Shown here in pieces: positions 47,098 through 57,871 of a stretch of DNA of 64,000 bases. Source of the stretch: Paucidesulfovibrio longus DSM 6739 (GTDB lineage: Bacteria; Desulfobacterota; Desulfovibrionia; Desulfovibrionales; Desulfovibrionaceae). The position numbers and the translations under genes were made by a program. The DNA lies in the NCBI RefSeq assembly GCF_000420485.1, contig NZ_ATVA01000016.1, forward strand, positions 64,501 to 128,500. The letters are read 5' to 3'. The notes under the pieces were generated by a model that was not told where the DNA came from, did no database searches, and was given only the letters and a program-made list of their open reading frames with translations. Within the stretch, counting starts at the first letter, position 1; each line of letters starts with the position of its first letter.

Positions 47098-47823
47098 TCA
47101 GTCGTCGAAGGAGGCCACGACCGCGGCCATGTCCCGGACGGCGGTGTCCAGACCCACGAAGATGGCCCGCGCCATGATGGCGTGGCCGATGGAATATTCG
47201 TAGATGCCTGGCACGCAGGCGAAGGCCAGGGTGTTGGTGTAGTTCAGCCCGTGGCCGAGGTTGACCTTGAGCCCCAGATCCTGGGCCATTTCAATGCCCA
47301 TGAGGATCTTGTCCAGCTCGGCCTGGCGTTCGGCGTGTTTTTTCGCGTCGGCATAGTGGCCGGTGTGGATTTCGATGAATTCCGTTCCGGCGGCATGGGC
47401 CGCGGCGATCTGGGCGGGGTCGGCGTCCACGAACAGGCTGGAGCGGATGCCCGCCGCATGCAGAGGAGCGAGATAGTCGGCCAGTTCCTTTTCGCGGCCG
47501 ATGCAATTGAGCCCGCCTTCCGTGGTCAGCTCCTGGCGCTTTTCCGGAACGAGGCAGACCATGTCCGGTTCGGTTTCCAGGGCAATGGCCTGCATTTCGG
47601 CGGTGGCGGCCATTTCCAGGTGCAGCCGGGTGTTCAGCGTCTCGCGCAGCACGCGCACGTCGCGGTCGCGGATGTGGCGGCGGTCCTCGCGCAGGTGGAC
47701 GATGATGCCGTCGGCTCCGGCGAGCTCGCAGATGGCCGCGGCGGTGACGGGTTCGGGCTCGATGCCCATGCGGGCGTTGCGAAGCGTGGCGACGTGGTCG
47801 ATATTGACGCAGAGTACGGGCAT
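47098..47823 (-). CDS. pdxJ: pyridoxine 5'-phosphate synthase
   Basis: PdxJ closes the ring of pyridoxine phosphate from deoxyxylulose phosphate and aminoacetone phosphate, the last ring step of vitamin B6 synthesis. The 241-residue product has the family start [18 protein letters not shown], then [38 protein letters not shown] and [13 protein letters not shown] lies before ATG 47823. It is the first gene of the long leftward operon ending at 40483 and is divergent from ugd; the 218-base gap between them holds their promoters, which I cannot place with confidence. Confidence 0.95.
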   Translation of the reverse strand: MPVLCVNIDHVATLRNARMGIEPEPVTAAAICELAGADGIIVHLREDRRHIRDRDVRVLRETLNTRLHLEMAATAEMQAIALETEPDMVCLVPEKRQELTTEGGLNCIGREKELADYLAPLHAAGIRSSLFVDADPAQIAAAHAAGTEFIEIHTGHYADAKKHAERQAELDKILMGIEMAQDLGLKVNLGHGLNYTNTLAFACVPGIYEYSIGHAIMARAIFVGLDTAVRDMAAVVASFDD

Positions 47824-48041
47824 TGCGGTCCTCCGGAGGTGGATTTCGAAGAGGAGTTTTCTACGCTTGTTCGCGGTGCATTGCAAGGCGGGCTCTGCGC
47901 GTCGGGGCGGAAGGCGGGGTTTGCCCGGAGCGTTTCGGAGCCGCGGAGAATCGCTCCCGGCCTTGACTTTTTTCCCGAACCGTATTTTTTCTATGCGTTG
48001 GCATGCAAGCAGCAACCCGAAGAGATGGAGAATCCAATCAG

Positions 48042-49382
48042 ATGAATGTCTGTATCGTAGGCACCGGATACGTGGGCCTTGTCAGCGCGGCCTGTTTCGC
48101 GGAAATGGGCAACGATGTGATCTGCGTGGACGTGAATCCCCAGGTCGTGGAAACGCTGCGGGCCGGGAAAGTCCATATTTTCGAGCCCGGCCTGGAGGAA
48201 CTCGTCCGGCGCAACGTGGCCGAGGGCAGGCTGTCCTTCACCACGGACCTCGGCGAGGGACTTGAGAACGCGCTTTTCGTGTTCATCACGGTCGGCACGC
48301 CCTCCCGTCCGGACGGTTCCTGCGATCTCTGCTACGTGGACGCCGTGGCCGAGGAGATCGGCCGGAGGATGACCGACTACAAGATCGTCGTGGACAAATC
48401 CACGGTTCCCGTGGGCACGGCGGACCGCGTACGCGGAATCATCCGCAAGGCCCTGGACGAGCGGGGCGTGGGGCTGGAGTTCGACGTGGTCTCCAACCCC
48501 GAATTCCTCAAGGAGGGCGACGCGGTCACGGACTTCATGAAACCCGACCGGGTCATCGTGGGCACGGAGAACGTGCGCACCGCCGAACTGCTCAAGGCCC
48601 TCTACTCGCCGTTCGCCCGCTCCCGCGAGAAGCTCATCGTCATGAAGACGCGCAGCGCGGAAATGACCAAGTATGCGGCCAACTGCATGCTGGCCACCAA
48701 GATCAGCTTCATCAACGAGATGTCCGGCATCTGCGAGCGCGTCGGCGCGGACGTCAGCGAAGTGCGCCTGGGCATTGGCTCGGACCACCGCATCGGCTAC
48801 CATTTCATCTATCCCGGCGTGGGCTACGGCGGCTCCTGCTTTCCCAAGGACGTCAAGGCGCTCATCGACACGGCGCGCGACAACGGCTACGAGCCGAGCC
48901 TGATCGCGGCCGTGGACGAGGTCAACAACCGCCAGAAGCTGGTGCTCGCCGAAAAGATCGAGGCGTATTTCGCGCCGCAGGGCGGAGTCAACGGCAAGAC
49001 CCTGGCCATGTGGGGCATCGCCTTCAAGGCCAATACCGACGACATCCGCGAGGCGCCCGCCCTGGAGCTGATCCGGGTGCTCACGGCCAGGGGCATGCGC
49101 GTGCGCGCCTTCGACCCCGTGGCCGGCGCGCGCGCGCGCGAGGTGCTCAAGGGGAACGAGCTGGTGGAAATCGTGGAGAGCCAGTACCAGGCGCTGGACG
49201 GCGCGGACGCCCTGGCCGTGGTCACGGACTGGAACCAGTTCCGCAACCCGGACTTCGAACGCATCCGCAAGTCCCTCTCCGCGCCCCTGCTGTTCGACGG
49301 CCGCAACCTCTACTCCCCGCAGTTCATGGGGCAGAACGGGTTCGCCTACTTCAGCATCGGGCGGACGCCCGTGAACGCCTGA
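48042..49382 (+). CDS. ugd: UDP-glucose 6-dehydrogenase
   Basis: Ugd oxidises UDP-glucose to UDP-glucuronate, a precursor of surface polysaccharide. The 446-residue product has the NAD motif [20 protein letters not shown], the central [20 protein letters not shown] and the catalytic-Cys region [17 protein letters not shown]. The C-terminal UDP-binding domain follows. The start ATG 48042 is fixed by the family N-terminus; a GGAG lies 11 bases upstream. No polysaccharide genes adjoin it. A strong terminator follows. Confidence 0.95.
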   Translation: MNVCIVGTGYVGLVSAACFAEMGNDVICVDVNPQVVETLRAGKVHIFEPGLEELVRRNVAEGRLSFTTDLGEGLENALFVFITVGTPSRPDGSCDLCYVDAVAEEIGRRMTDYKIVVDKSTVPVGTADRVRGIIRKALDERGVGLEFDVVSNPEFLKEGDAVTDFMKPDRVIVGTENVRTAELLKALYSPFARSREKLIVMKTRSAEMTKYAANCMLATKISFINEMSGICERVGADVSEVRLGIGSDHRIGYHFIYPGVGYGGSCFPKDVKALIDTARDNGYEPSLIAAVDEVNNRQKLVLAEKIEAYFAPQGGVNGKTLAMWGIAFKANTDDIREAPALELIRVLTARGMRVRAFDPVAGARAREVLKGNELVEIVESQYQALDGADALAVVTDWNQFRNPDFERIRKSLSAPLLFDGRNLYSPQFMGQNGFAYFSIGRTPVNA

Positions 49383-49407
49383 GCGGCGCGAGCTTCGGAT
49401 CGGCAAT

Positions 49408-49445
49408 GAAAAAGGCCCCGCGATGCACAATCGCGGGGCCTTTTC
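49408..49445. terminator. terminator between ugd and the small leftward gene
   Basis: GAAAAAGGCCCCGCGAT (49408-49424) pairs with ATCGCGGGGCCTTTTC (49430-49445) around GCACA, except for one extra A in the A run. With runs of A and T on the two sides it can stop transcription in both directions. Confidence 0.88.
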
Positions 49446-49464
49446 CGTTGCAGGGGCGTCGCAG

Positions 49465-49689
49465 CTACTTGGGGACTCCGACGCGTCGGCAGGAACGCAT
49501 TTGCAGTTCCAGAAGAATGAGGCGTTCGAATTCCGGACCGTATTCCATGCTCTCCGGCGGTTCCTCGCTCCCGGAGAGGCGTCCCAGCTGCTGCGTCTCT
49601 TCCCAGAAATCCAGCAGCTCGTCGTCGGCCAGGGTCTTGATTTGTTCTTCGAGCGAGATGTCGTCAGGCAAGAGAGTATAGCGCGCCAT
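49465..49689 (-). CDS. small protein of unknown function
   Basis: The 74-residue product (MARYTLLPDDISLEEQIKTL ... LDFWEETQQL ... YGPEFERLILLELQMRSC) is mostly helical and acidic in the middle. I do not recognise a family. GAGGAG precedes the ATG and a terminator follows on its strand, which support it as a real gene. It is divergent from the chemoreceptor gene. Confidence 0.65.
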   Translation of the reverse strand: MARYTLLPDDISLEEQIKTLADDELLDFWEETQQLGRLSGSEEPPESMEYGPEFERLILLELQMRSCRRVGVPK

Positions 49690-49906
49690 GGCTCCTCGCG
49701 GAGATAAAGGGTGGTGAGAAGGGGGCCTTCAATGCGAAATTTCGACGCACCGTAGACGTTTTGCCCTGTTGCGTCAATTTGTGGGCCGGAGCGGCGTGGG
49801 GGCCGAGGTTGTTGTCATCCTTTACGATTTGTAATAACGCCAAACCCGTGTCGTTATTTATTCGAGCCGCTCCCCGCGGGGGAACGGCGCGAGCCAAGGG
49901 GGAGTC

Positions 49907-52378
49907 ATGTTCGGGCGGTCCTTTTTTTCGCTGTTCCGGGGGTTGAGCATCACCGCCAAGCTGACGATTTCCAGCCTGGTGTTCGTGCTGCCCATAGCCC
50001 TGTTGTCCTATTTCGTCTTCAGCGCGAGCTACGAGAACATCAGCCTGGCCCGCCTGGAGATGCGCGGCAATGCCTACATCCGTCCGTTGTCTTCGCTGCT
50101 TCAGCAGGTGACGGAGCACGAGCGGCTGGTGGTCCAGTCTTTTTCGGGCGACGTGGACGAGGCCAAGCTGCTCGCCCTGGAAAAAGGCATGGACGCCCGT
50201 TTCGAAGAACTGGAAGCGCTGCATGCGGCCTCGGCCCATGCCTTGGAGGTCGATTCCGCAGGACTGGAACGGCGGGGCAGACAGCGTCTGGCCGTGGACC
50301 AGCTCAAAAAGCGCTGGGACGAACTCAAGCAGTGGAAGGGAGCCTCGCCCGGCAAATTCATGGGCAAGCACGCGGCCCTGGTCAGCGATCTGCTCGGCCT
50401 CATCGAGCTGGTGGGCGGCACGTCCAGCCTCGGCCTGGATCCGGACCAGGATTCCACGGCCCTGGTGCGCGCGGTGATCGAACTGCTGCCCCGGACCCAG
50501 GCGCTCATCTCGGACGTGATTTCCTATTACGAAACGGCCCAGGACGCGGGCGAGATTTCCGAGATGGCGCGTCAGGAATTCCTGCTGCTCGGCGCGGAGC
50601 TGCGCCGCGTTGGGTATGCGGACGTGATCGCGGCCGGGCGCAACGCCCTGGAAGAGGATGAATTCTATTACGGGGTCAGCCCCAGCCTCCAGGAGAATCT
50701 GTCCCCTCTGCTGCGACGCTATGAAGCCTCTGCCCGCGATTTTCTCGAATATGTGAACATGCTTGCGGATTCCGCCCGCTGGACCCTCGTCAAGCCGCCG
50801 GTCTTTCTCCAGTCCGCGCTCCAGCTTCGCCGCACGGCGCGGGAACTGTCCGAAACATCGTCGGCCGAGCTGGACGCGCTGCTCCAGCGTCGCCTGGACC
50901 ACTACCGGACGACCCTTTGGATCATCGTGGGCACGTGCGGCGGAACGCTCGTCCTCGCCTTCGCGATGGTGGCCCTGATCGGCCGCAGCGTGGTCCGTCC
51001 CATTGCGAAGATTCGCGGATTCACGCGCAGCATCGCGCAGGAGGACTTCGGCGCGACGCTGGACTCCCGCTTCAGCGGCGAGCTTGCCGAGCTTGCCCAT
51101 GACATCCGGGCCATGCTCGCGACCCTGAAGCGATTCGGGTTCGCGCAGGGGCTGCTCGACGGCATGACCTCTCCCTGCTTCGTGGTCGATACGAATCTTA
51201 GCCTGACCTTCGTGAACCAGGCCATGCTCGATCTGCTGGAACGCGAGGGAGAGCCCGCCGGCTGTCTGGGCCAGCGCATCGAGGAATTTTTCTATAAATG
51301 CGTGGACGGCGAAATTCTGGCCGAGCGCGTCCAGGCCGAACGCACCGCGCTGGTCAACGTCGAGCGCGAGATGCGGACCGACAAAGGCTCCCATCGTTTC
51401 GTGCGGCTCGACGGCGCGCCCTTGTACGATCTGGAGGGGGCTTTGATGGGCTCCTTCACCCTGGTTACCGACCTGACGAGCGTGAAGGAGAACGAGAGAC
51501 AGGTGCGCCGCCAGGTCGAGACCATGAGCGAGGTGGCCGCCAGGGCCGAAGGCATCGCCGACGACGTGGCCGAGGCGGCCTCCCGCCTGGAGGCCCAGAT
51601 CGAGGACGTGGCCAGCGGTTCCTCGAACCAGAAGAGCCGGACCGTGGAATCCGTCACCGCCATGGAGCAGATGAACGCCTCGGTGTCCGAGGTCGCGCGG
51701 AATGCGGGGCAGGCGGCGCGCGAAGCCCAGGACGCCATCGTCAAGGCCGAGCAGGGCGAGCGGACCGTGGAAAGCGTGATCGAATCCATCCGCGCGGTGC
51801 AGGGACACGCCGAAACGCTGCGCACGGCCATGCGCGCGCTGAATTCCGAGGCCGCCGGCATCGGCACCGTCATGAACGTCATCGAGGACATCGCGGACCA
51901 GACCAACCTCCTGGCCCTGAACGCGGCCATCGAGGCGGCGCGCGCAGGCGACGCCGGGCGAGGATTCGCCGTGGTCGCGGACGAGGTGCGCAAGCTGGCC
52001 GAGAAGACGATGGACGCCACCAAGCAGGTGGGCCGGGCCATCGTGAGCATCCAGAAAGGCGCCGAGCAGAGCGTGGCCGCCACGGACGCCGCCGTCACCG
52101 CCGTGCATTCGTCCACGGAGCAGGCGTCCCTTGCGGGAACGGCCTTGCAGGAAATCGTCCGGGTCATCGACAGCAACTCCGGCCAGATCCGCGCCATCGC
52201 CACCGCCGCGGAGCAGCAGGCGGCCACCAGCGAGGAGATCAGCCGGTCCGTGAACGGCATCGACAACGTCTGCGACGAGACGGCCCTGCATGTCCAGGAC
52301 TCGCGCCAGGCCATCGAGCGGCTCGCGCGGCTGGCCGAGGATCTGCGCCGCGTCATCCAGGGCATGCGCGGCAACTGA
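49907..52378 (+). CDS. methyl-accepting chemotaxis protein with PAS domain
   Basis: The 823-residue product has a first membrane helix (~15-38, [20 protein letters not shown]), a large periplasmic domain of mostly helices (~40-335), a second helix (~336-358, [20 protein letters not shown]), a HAMP-like linker, a PAS domain (~415-525, [20 protein letters not shown]) and the signalling coiled coil. Its tip (~655-700) is [20 protein letters not shown] then [17 protein letters not shown]. It senses an unknown ligand or redox cue and passes it to CheW/CheA. There is no C-terminal tether peptide. AAGGGGGAG precedes the ATG. cheW is 94 bases downstream. Confidence 0.92.
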   Translation: MFGRSFFSLFRGLSITAKLTISSLVFVLPIALLSYFVFSASYENISLARLEMRGNAYIRPLSSLLQQVTEHERLVVQSFSGDVDEAKLLALEKGMDARFEELEALHAASAHALEVDSAGLERRGRQRLAVDQLKKRWDELKQWKGASPGKFMGKHAALVSDLLGLIELVGGTSSLGLDPDQDSTALVRAVIELLPRTQALISDVISYYETAQDAGEISEMARQEFLLLGAELRRVGYADVIAAGRNALEEDEFYYGVSPSLQENLSPLLRRYEASARDFLEYVNMLADSARWTLVKPPVFLQSALQLRRTARELSETSSAELDALLQRRLDHYRTTLWIIVGTCGGTLVLAFAMVALIGRSVVRPIAKIRGFTRSIAQEDFGATLDSRFSGELAELAHDIRAMLATLKRFGFAQGLLDGMTSPCFVVDTNLSLTFVNQAMLDLLEREGEPAGCLGQRIEEFFYKCVDGEILAERVQAERTALVNVEREMRTDKGSHRFVRLDGAPLYDLEGALMGSFTLVTDLTSVKENERQVRRQVETMSEVAARAEGIADDVAEAASRLEAQIEDVASGSSNQKSRTVESVTAMEQMNASVSEVARNAGQAAREAQDAIVKAEQGERTVESVIESIRAVQGHAETLRTAMRALNSEAAGIGTVMNVIEDIADQTNLLALNAAIEAARAGDAGRGFAVVADEVRKLAEKTMDATKQVGRAIVSIQKGAEQSVAATDAAVTAVHSSTEQASLAGTALQEIVRVIDSNSGQIRAIATAAEQQAATSEEISRSVNGIDNVCDETALHVQDSRQAIERLARLAEDLRRVIQGMRGN

Positions 52379-52472
52379 TTCACTCGCGGTTGACAAACTG
52401 GCGGCATATTGCCATTGATCGAACTCTGGCGAAGCCACGGTTCGGAAACGGTTTTTCAAGGAACGACGGGGC

Positions 52473-52952
52473 ATGGAAGACTATCAGGTCCGACAGGACG
52501 ACGAACTCATCCAGCTTGTGACTTTCCGCATCGGGGAAGAGGAGTTCGGCGTGGACATCCTCGCCGTACAGGAAATCATACGGACCATGGCCATCACCAA
52601 GGTGCCCAAGGCGCCGGATTTCGTCGAAGGGGTCATCAACCTGCGCGGCAAGGTCATCCCCATCGTGGACCTGCGCAGACGGTTCGGCATGGCCGCGCGC
52701 GACAGCGACAAGCACAGCAGGATCATCGTCATCGAAACCGGCATGGTCATCGTCGGGTTCATGGTCGATTCGGTTTCCGAAGTGCTCCGCATTCCAGCGG
52801 GGACCATCGAGGCTCCTCCGGCCGTGGTGTCCGGGCTCGAATCGGATTATATCGACGGCGTCGGCAAGCTTGATGATCGGCTGCTGATCATGCTCGACCT
52901 GGACCGACTGCTTTCCGGCCAGGAAAAGGACGCCCTGACCAAGGTCGGTTGA
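52473..52952 (+). CDS. cheW: chemotaxis coupling protein CheW
   Basis: CheW bridges chemoreceptors and the CheA kinase. The 159-residue product is a single CheW domain: LVTFRIGEEEFGVDILAVQE, then IRTMAITKVPKAPDFVEGVI, NLRGKVIPIVDLRRRFG and VGFMVDSVSEVLRIP. A perfect TTGACA lies at 52390-52395, but a good -10 is not evident. Paired with the receptor at 49907, this suggests a small receptor-CheW cassette serving a CheA elsewhere. The 52953-53183 gap after it shows no gene. Confidence 0.93.
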   Translation: MEDYQVRQDDELIQLVTFRIGEEEFGVDILAVQEIIRTMAITKVPKAPDFVEGVINLRGKVIPIVDLRRRFGMAARDSDKHSRIIVIETGMVIVGFMVDSVSEVLRIPAGTIEAPPAVVSGLESDYIDGVGKLDDRLLIMLDLDRLLSGQEKDALTKVG

Positions 52953-53183
52953 GCGCGTGTCGCCGGATGCGGCGCCGTTCTCCGTCGTTGCCGACGGCGG
53001 GCGGCTTTTTGACGTGGTCGAGCTGCTTTTCCCCCGCTGAACGTCGCGGGATTCCCCGCTTCTTCCCGGCGTCGTCCTTTACGCCGCAATCGCCGCGAGC
53101 CGGATTCTCTCCTGGAAATGGCGTCCGGTCGGCTTTTTTGAGCAGGAACATTTCACCGCCTCCGCATTGCTGGACGGAAATTC

Positions 53184-56100
53184 ATGAGCAGATACACCCT
53201 CCCGCCGCTTCTGGAGAGCTTCATACAGGACCGGGGCGAGCACCTGCGGGTCTTCAAGAGCGGTCCCGCGAGCCAGGCCGTGGCTGCGGACGCGCTCCTG
53301 CGCGCCGGGCGCAACGTGGCCCTGATCGCGCCCGGAGCCGCGGAGTTCCGGGAAATCGCGGCTCTGCTGCGGCTGCTTTCCGGCATGGACGACGGGCTTC
53401 CGGTCTGGGACCGGCCCTGGGTCGAGCTGGGCACGCAGCGGCCGGGTCTGCCCGACGCCGCGGCCTGGAGCGGTCGCATGGCCGCGTTGCACGGCCTCGT
53501 CCACGGGGCCAAGCCCAAGGGGCTGCTGCTCACGGCGGACAATCTCGTGCCGTTCTGGCCCTCGGTGGAAACCGTTCGCAGCAGTTTTCTGACGCTGACG
53601 CAGGGGGATGAACTTTCTCCGGAAATGCTCCTGGATCAGGCCGTGGAGTGGGGCTACAAAAGGCGCAAGGTGGTGGCCGAACCGGGCGAGGTGGCCATGC
53701 GCGGCGACATCTTCGACATCTGCGCCCCCGGCTACGCGCAACCCCTGCGCCTGGAATTCTTCGGCGACAATCTGGAACAGATCCGGCTTTTCGACCTCGC
53801 CTCGCAGCGTTCCCGGCAGGAGCTGAAGGAAATCACCCTGCTGCCCGTGACCCCCGCGCCCCTCAGCGGCGATCGGCCCGAGAGGGCCAGAGCGCGCTGG
53901 GACGAGCTGCGCCGCACGGGCGAGATCTCCGCCGACACCGAGCTGCATCTCGGTATGCAGCTGGAAAGCGCCGAGCCCTGGATTTTGCCGGGCGTCTACG
54001 ACCGCGAGGCCGCGCCCCTGGAAGCCTTTTTCCCGCCGGACATGGTCTGCGTGCTCAGTTCCGCCGAAAACCTGCGCCAGCGCGTCGAGGACGCGGCCGA
54101 AGCCTGGCGTGACTTCGTGGATCGGCAGAAGCGCGAAGAAGGGCGCCGCTGGCCCCTGGACGCGCTTTGCAGGGGGACCGACGCGGCCCGCAACGCCTGG
54201 ATCGGGCGGCGTCAGCTCGTTTTCGAGGACTTGACCCTCGGCGTGGAGAAGAGCGGTCTGGACCTCGTCGAAACCCGTTATTCCGAATTTTCCGACCTCT
54301 TCTGGCGACCGGATCAGGCGCAGCGGCCCTGGGCGGCCCTGGTTGCGGCCCTGCGCGAATGGAACCGCCAGGACGGCCAGACCCTGCTCTGCTTTCGGAC
54401 CGAGCGTTCCCGCGGCAAGTTCCTGAGCCTGCTCGAAGGGGAAAACCTCACCATTGCGACGGAATATGCCCCGGACCGCCGGGGGCTTTTCGCGCTGGTG
54501 TCCCCGCTGTCCAAGGGCTTCGAGCTGGCCTGGCTGGGCATGCGCGTGCTGGGCGAGGACGTGCTCCAGCCCCGCTCCGAGACGCGCACGCGCGAGCCGG
54601 GCAAGAAGTTCCAAGGCCTGGACCGTTACGACGACCTGCTCGAGGGCGACCTGCTCGTGCACCGGGACTACGGCCTTGCGCGCTTCGGCGGTCTGCTGCA
54701 CATGCGCACCGGGGATGTGGAAAACGATTACTTGCTGCTGCATTTCGACGCCGACGACAAGCTCTACCTCCCTGTGGACCGCATCAAGCTGGTGCAGCGC
54801 TTCAAGGGACCGGAAGGGGGCGTGCACGCCCTGGACCGGCTCGGCGGCTCCCGCTGGTCCAAGACCACGGCGCGGGTGCGCAAGGTTTTGGAGAAGATCG
54901 CCCAGGATCTCGTGGAGATGTATGCCATCCGCCGCGTGACCAAAGGCTACGACTACGGCGAGTTGGGCGAGATGTATCACGAATTCGAATCCGGCTTCGG
55001 CTTCGACGCCACGCCGGACCAGGACAAGGCCGTGCGCGAGGTCTTCGCGGACATGGAGCGCCCGGAGCCGATGGACCGCCTCGTCTGCGGCGACGTGGGC
55101 TTCGGCAAGACCGAGGTGGCCCTGCGCGCCGCGTTCCGCACGGTGCTCGAAGGGCGACAGGTGGCGCTGCTCTGTCCCACGACAGTCCTCGCGGAGCAGC
55201 ACTACCAGACCTTCATCAGCCGCATGGAACCGTTCGGGGTGCATGTGGGGCTGCTCTCCCGCTTCGTGCCGCCCAAACGCCAGAAGACCGTGGTCGCGGC
55301 AGCGGCCCGCGGCGAGGTGGACGTGCTCATCGGCACGCACCGGATGCTCTCCAAGGACGTGGAGCTGCCCAATCTGGGGCTGATGATCCTGGACGAGGAG
55401 CAGCGTTTCGGCGTCAAGCACAAGGAACGCCTCAAGCATTACCGCAAGCACATCGACGTGCTGACCCTCACGGCGACGCCCATTCCGCGCACGCTGCAAT
55501 TGTCTCTCTCCGGACTGCGCGGCCTCTCGGTCATCGAGACTCCGCCCCAGGACCGCAAGCCTGTGGAAACCGCGCTCGTGGAGCGCGACGAGGCCATGCT
55601 CGCGGCGGCCCTGAAGCGGGAAATGGATCGTGGCGGTCAGGTCTTCTGGGTCCACAACCGGGTCCAGGGGTTGGAACAGGTGGTGGACTTTGTCCAAAAG
55701 CTCGCGCCGGAGGCGAAGATCGGCATGGCCCACGGCCAGATGCCGGAGCGCACGCTCGAAGAAACCATGCACCGTTTCTGGCACAAGGAACTGGACGTGC
55801 TCGTGGCCACGGCCATCATCGAATCCGGCCTGGATTTTCCCAACGTGAACACGCTGATCGTGGATCAGGCCCAGATGTTCGGCCTGGGACAGCTCTACCA
55901 GCTGCGGGGCCGGGTCGGGCGCAGCGAGCGGCAGGCATACGCCTATTTCGTGGTCTCCTCCCTGGAATCGCTGCCCGAGACCTCCCGCAGGCGGTTGCGC
56001 ATCATCCTGGATATGGATTATCTGGGTGCGGGTTTCAAAGTGGCCATGGAAGACTTGCGCTTGCGCGGAGCCGGGAATATCCTCGGCGAGGTCCAATCCG

Positions 56101-56654
56101 GGAACATCGCCAAGGTCGGCCTGGACCTTTTTCTCGAAATGCTTGAGGAAGAGGTTCGCAAGGTGCGCGGCGAGGCCTTGCCCGCCCGGACCGAGCCGGA
56201 ACTCAGCTTCGTCTTCCGGGCGCACATCCCCGGCGAATACGTCCCGGACTCCAAGGAGCGGCTCGGTTATTACCGGGCCTTGTCCTCGGCCAGCGGGGAG
56301 ATGGCCCGGAAGGAAATCGAGGCCGAATTGCGCGACCGTTTCGGGCCGTTGCCGCCGGAGCTGGTCAACTTCCTGGCCGTGCTGTCGTTGAAGGAAGTGC
56401 TGGCGCGGCTCCAGGTGGAACGAGCCGAGCTGTATGCGGGCCGGGCCGTGCTCACATGGGGAGGAACCGTCAGCGCGGTTTCCCCGGAACGGCTCATCGA
56501 CTGGGTCGCGGACCGGACCGGAACTGCGCGGCTGCTCCCGCCGGGGAGGCTGGAACTGCGCTGGCCCGATACGCTCGATACGGCGCGCGGGCTTGAATAT
56601 CTTGGCAATGAACTGGAATCCCTGGCGGCGGAGTCGCCGGGGGCGGAAGCATAA
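53184..56654 (+). CDS. mfd: transcription-repair coupling factor
   Basis: Mfd removes stalled RNA polymerase and recruits UvrA to the lesion. The 1156-residue product has the UvrB-like N-terminal domain (GEVAMRGDIFDICAPGYAQP), the RNA-polymerase-interacting domain (DLLVHRDYGLARFGGLL ... YLPVDRIKLVQRF), the SF2 helicase with Walker A CGDVGFGKTEVALRAAF (near 633) and LDEEQRFGVKHKE (near 735), GTHRMLSKDV, and the C-terminal TRCF domain. The length is normal. It opens a rightward run to glyS; the next gene begins 14 bases later. Confidence 0.97.
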   Translation: MSRYTLPPLLESFIQDRGEHLRVFKSGPASQAVAADALLRAGRNVALIAPGAAEFREIAALLRLLSGMDDGLPVWDRPWVELGTQRPGLPDAAAWSGRMAALHGLVHGAKPKGLLLTADNLVPFWPSVETVRSSFLTLTQGDELSPEMLLDQAVEWGYKRRKVVAEPGEVAMRGDIFDICAPGYAQPLRLEFFGDNLEQIRLFDLASQRSRQELKEITLLPVTPAPLSGDRPERARARWDELRRTGEISADTELHLGMQLESAEPWILPGVYDREAAPLEAFFPPDMVCVLSSAENLRQRVEDAAEAWRDFVDRQKREEGRRWPLDALCRGTDAARNAWIGRRQLVFEDLTLGVEKSGLDLVETRYSEFSDLFWRPDQAQRPWAALVAALREWNRQDGQTLLCFRTERSRGKFLSLLEGENLTIATEYAPDRRGLFALVSPLSKGFELAWLGMRVLGEDVLQPRSETRTREPGKKFQGLDRYDDLLEGDLLVHRDYGLARFGGLLHMRTGDVENDYLLLHFDADDKLYLPVDRIKLVQRFKGPEGGVHALDRLGGSRWSKTTARVRKVLEKIAQDLVEMYAIRRVTKGYDYGELGEMYHEFESGFGFDATPDQDKAVREVFADMERPEPMDRLVCGDVGFGKTEVALRAAFRTVLEGRQVALLCPTTVLAEQHYQTFISRMEPFGVHVGLLSRFVPPKRQKTVVAAAARGEVDVLIGTHRMLSKDVELPNLGLMILDEEQRFGVKHKERLKHYRKHIDVLTLTATPIPRTLQLSLSGLRGLSVIETPPQDRKPVETALVERDEAMLAAALKREMDRGGQVFWVHNRVQGLEQVVDFVQKLAPEAKIGMAHGQMPERTLEETMHRFWHKELDVLVATAIIESGLDFPNVNTLIVDQAQMFGLGQLYQLRGRVGRSERQAYAYFVVSSLESLPETSRRRLRIILDMDYLGAGFKVAMEDLRLRGAGNILGEVQSGNIAKVGLDLFLEMLEEEVRKVRGEALPARTEPELSFVFRAHIPGEYVPDSKERLGYYRALSSASGEMARKEIEAELRDRFGPLPPELVNFLAVLSLKEVLARLQVERAELYAGRAVLTWGGTVSAVSPERLIDWVADRTGTARLLPPGRLELRWPDTLDTARGLEYLGNELESLAAESPGAEA

Positions 56655-56668
56655 CGGACGGAAGCTGA

Positions 56669-57787
56669 ATGAGAATCTCCTGCCTGCTCTTGTGGACCTG
56701 TCTTGCCGCCCTGGCTCTTGCCGCCTGCTCCACGGAGGCCGACGACATGGGCATTGTCGCCCGTGTGAACGGAAAGCCCATCTATCTTTCGCAACTGGAG
56801 TTTCAGCACGACCTGCTGCACATGGACGGAACCGGGGCCTTCGTGCCGACGGTGGAAGTCCTGCGCGGCGAATACGGCCAGATCCTCGGCGACCTCATCG
56901 TCATGGAGATGGTTTCGCAGGAGCTGGACGCGCGCGGCCTCGGCGTGACGGACGAAGAAGTGGCCGAGGAGGAGCGCAAGGTCAGGGCGGACTATCCGGA
57001 CGACTCGTTTGACCAGGTGCTCGTCGAAGAGTACATCGACCTGGCCTCCTGGCGCGAGCGCCTTCGCTACAACAAGGCTCTGGAAAAATTCCAGCGGCTC
57101 GTGCTGCGTCCTCAGATCAAGATCGACTACCGCGAGGCGGAAGACTACTACAAGCAGCACATCAAGGATTTCCGGATTCCTGAAACGCTGCGGATCCTCG
57201 TGGTCCGCTCGTCGGACAAGGCTCCCCTGGCCGAGGCGCTCAAGGTCTACCGCGACACGAGGGATCCCGAAGCCATGCGGGCCGACGAGAAGGTGGCCGT
57301 GCACGAGATCACGGTCCGGCAGGGACAGCTTTCCTCTTCCTGGCTGGAGGCGCTCCAGGAGCTGCCTCCCGGAGAATCCAGCCCGATCATGGAAGAAAAG
57401 TTCGGCTATGAGGCCTTGGTCCTGCTGGAGCGTCTGCCGGCGAAGCAGCTCGACCCCACCCAGGCGTATCCGCTGGTGGAGCAGGCCTTGCTGGAGCACA
57501 AGATGCGGGACGCCTTCGAAACCTGGCTCTCGAACGCATGGAACTCCGCAGACGTGCAGGTGAGCGAGCATTTGTTGCCGCGCCCTGAGGGAGAAGCCGC
57601 CGCGGAAGCGGGCGATCCCGCCGCCCAGGAAGACCAGGCGAACCTTGAGAGCCGGATGGGCCAGGAAGATGCCGGGAAGAATGCCCTTCAGGAAGGCATG
57701 GCTCCTCTCGGCCCGGACGACACCCCCCTGGAACAGGAGGGCGACAACTCCGAAAACGCGGTCCCTGCGGAGGGCCAAGCCCAATAG
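56669..57787 (+). CDS. SurA/parvulin-like periplasmic lipoprotein
   Basis: The 372-residue product has a lipoprotein signal with lipobox LAAC at about residues 17-20 (CLAALALAACSTEADD), so it is membrane-anchored in the periplasm. An N-terminal SurA-like chaperone part follows (VNGKPIYLSQLEFQHDLLHM). A degenerate parvulin (PpiC) region is near residues 165-270, lacking the clear catalytic pattern. The last ~75 residues are acidic and low in complexity. It lies 14 bases after mfd and just before surA, forming a pair of chaperones with differing peptidyl-prolyl domains. Whether it has isomerase activity is doubtful. Confidence 0.82.
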   Translation: MRISCLLLWTCLAALALAACSTEADDMGIVARVNGKPIYLSQLEFQHDLLHMDGTGAFVPTVEVLRGEYGQILGDLIVMEMVSQELDARGLGVTDEEVAEEERKVRADYPDDSFDQVLVEEYIDLASWRERLRYNKALEKFQRLVLRPQIKIDYREAEDYYKQHIKDFRIPETLRILVVRSSDKAPLAEALKVYRDTRDPEAMRADEKVAVHEITVRQGQLSSSWLEALQELPPGESSPIMEEKFGYEALVLLERLPAKQLDPTQAYPLVEQALLEHKMRDAFETWLSNAWNSADVQVSEHLLPRPEGEAAAEAGDPAAQEDQANLESRMGQEDAGKNALQEGMAPLGPDDTPLEQEGDNSENAVPAEGQAQ

Positions 57788-57871
57788 ATAGGGAACTCCG
57801 CCGGGGAGTTCCGCTTGACCAACGCCGCCGAGCGCGGCAAGCCCCGCCCAGCCAAGGGAGGCGAAAAAGCG

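Noticed and set aside
49128-49142. CG dinucleotide run inside ugd
   Set aside because: It encodes the Gly-Ala-Arg-Ala-Arg part of the protein and is ordinary for GC-rich coding sequence.
53079-56225. Minus-strand open frame of about 1050 codons over mfd
   Set aside because: It is the antisense of the mfd gene, rich in His, Gln and Arg, with no domain.
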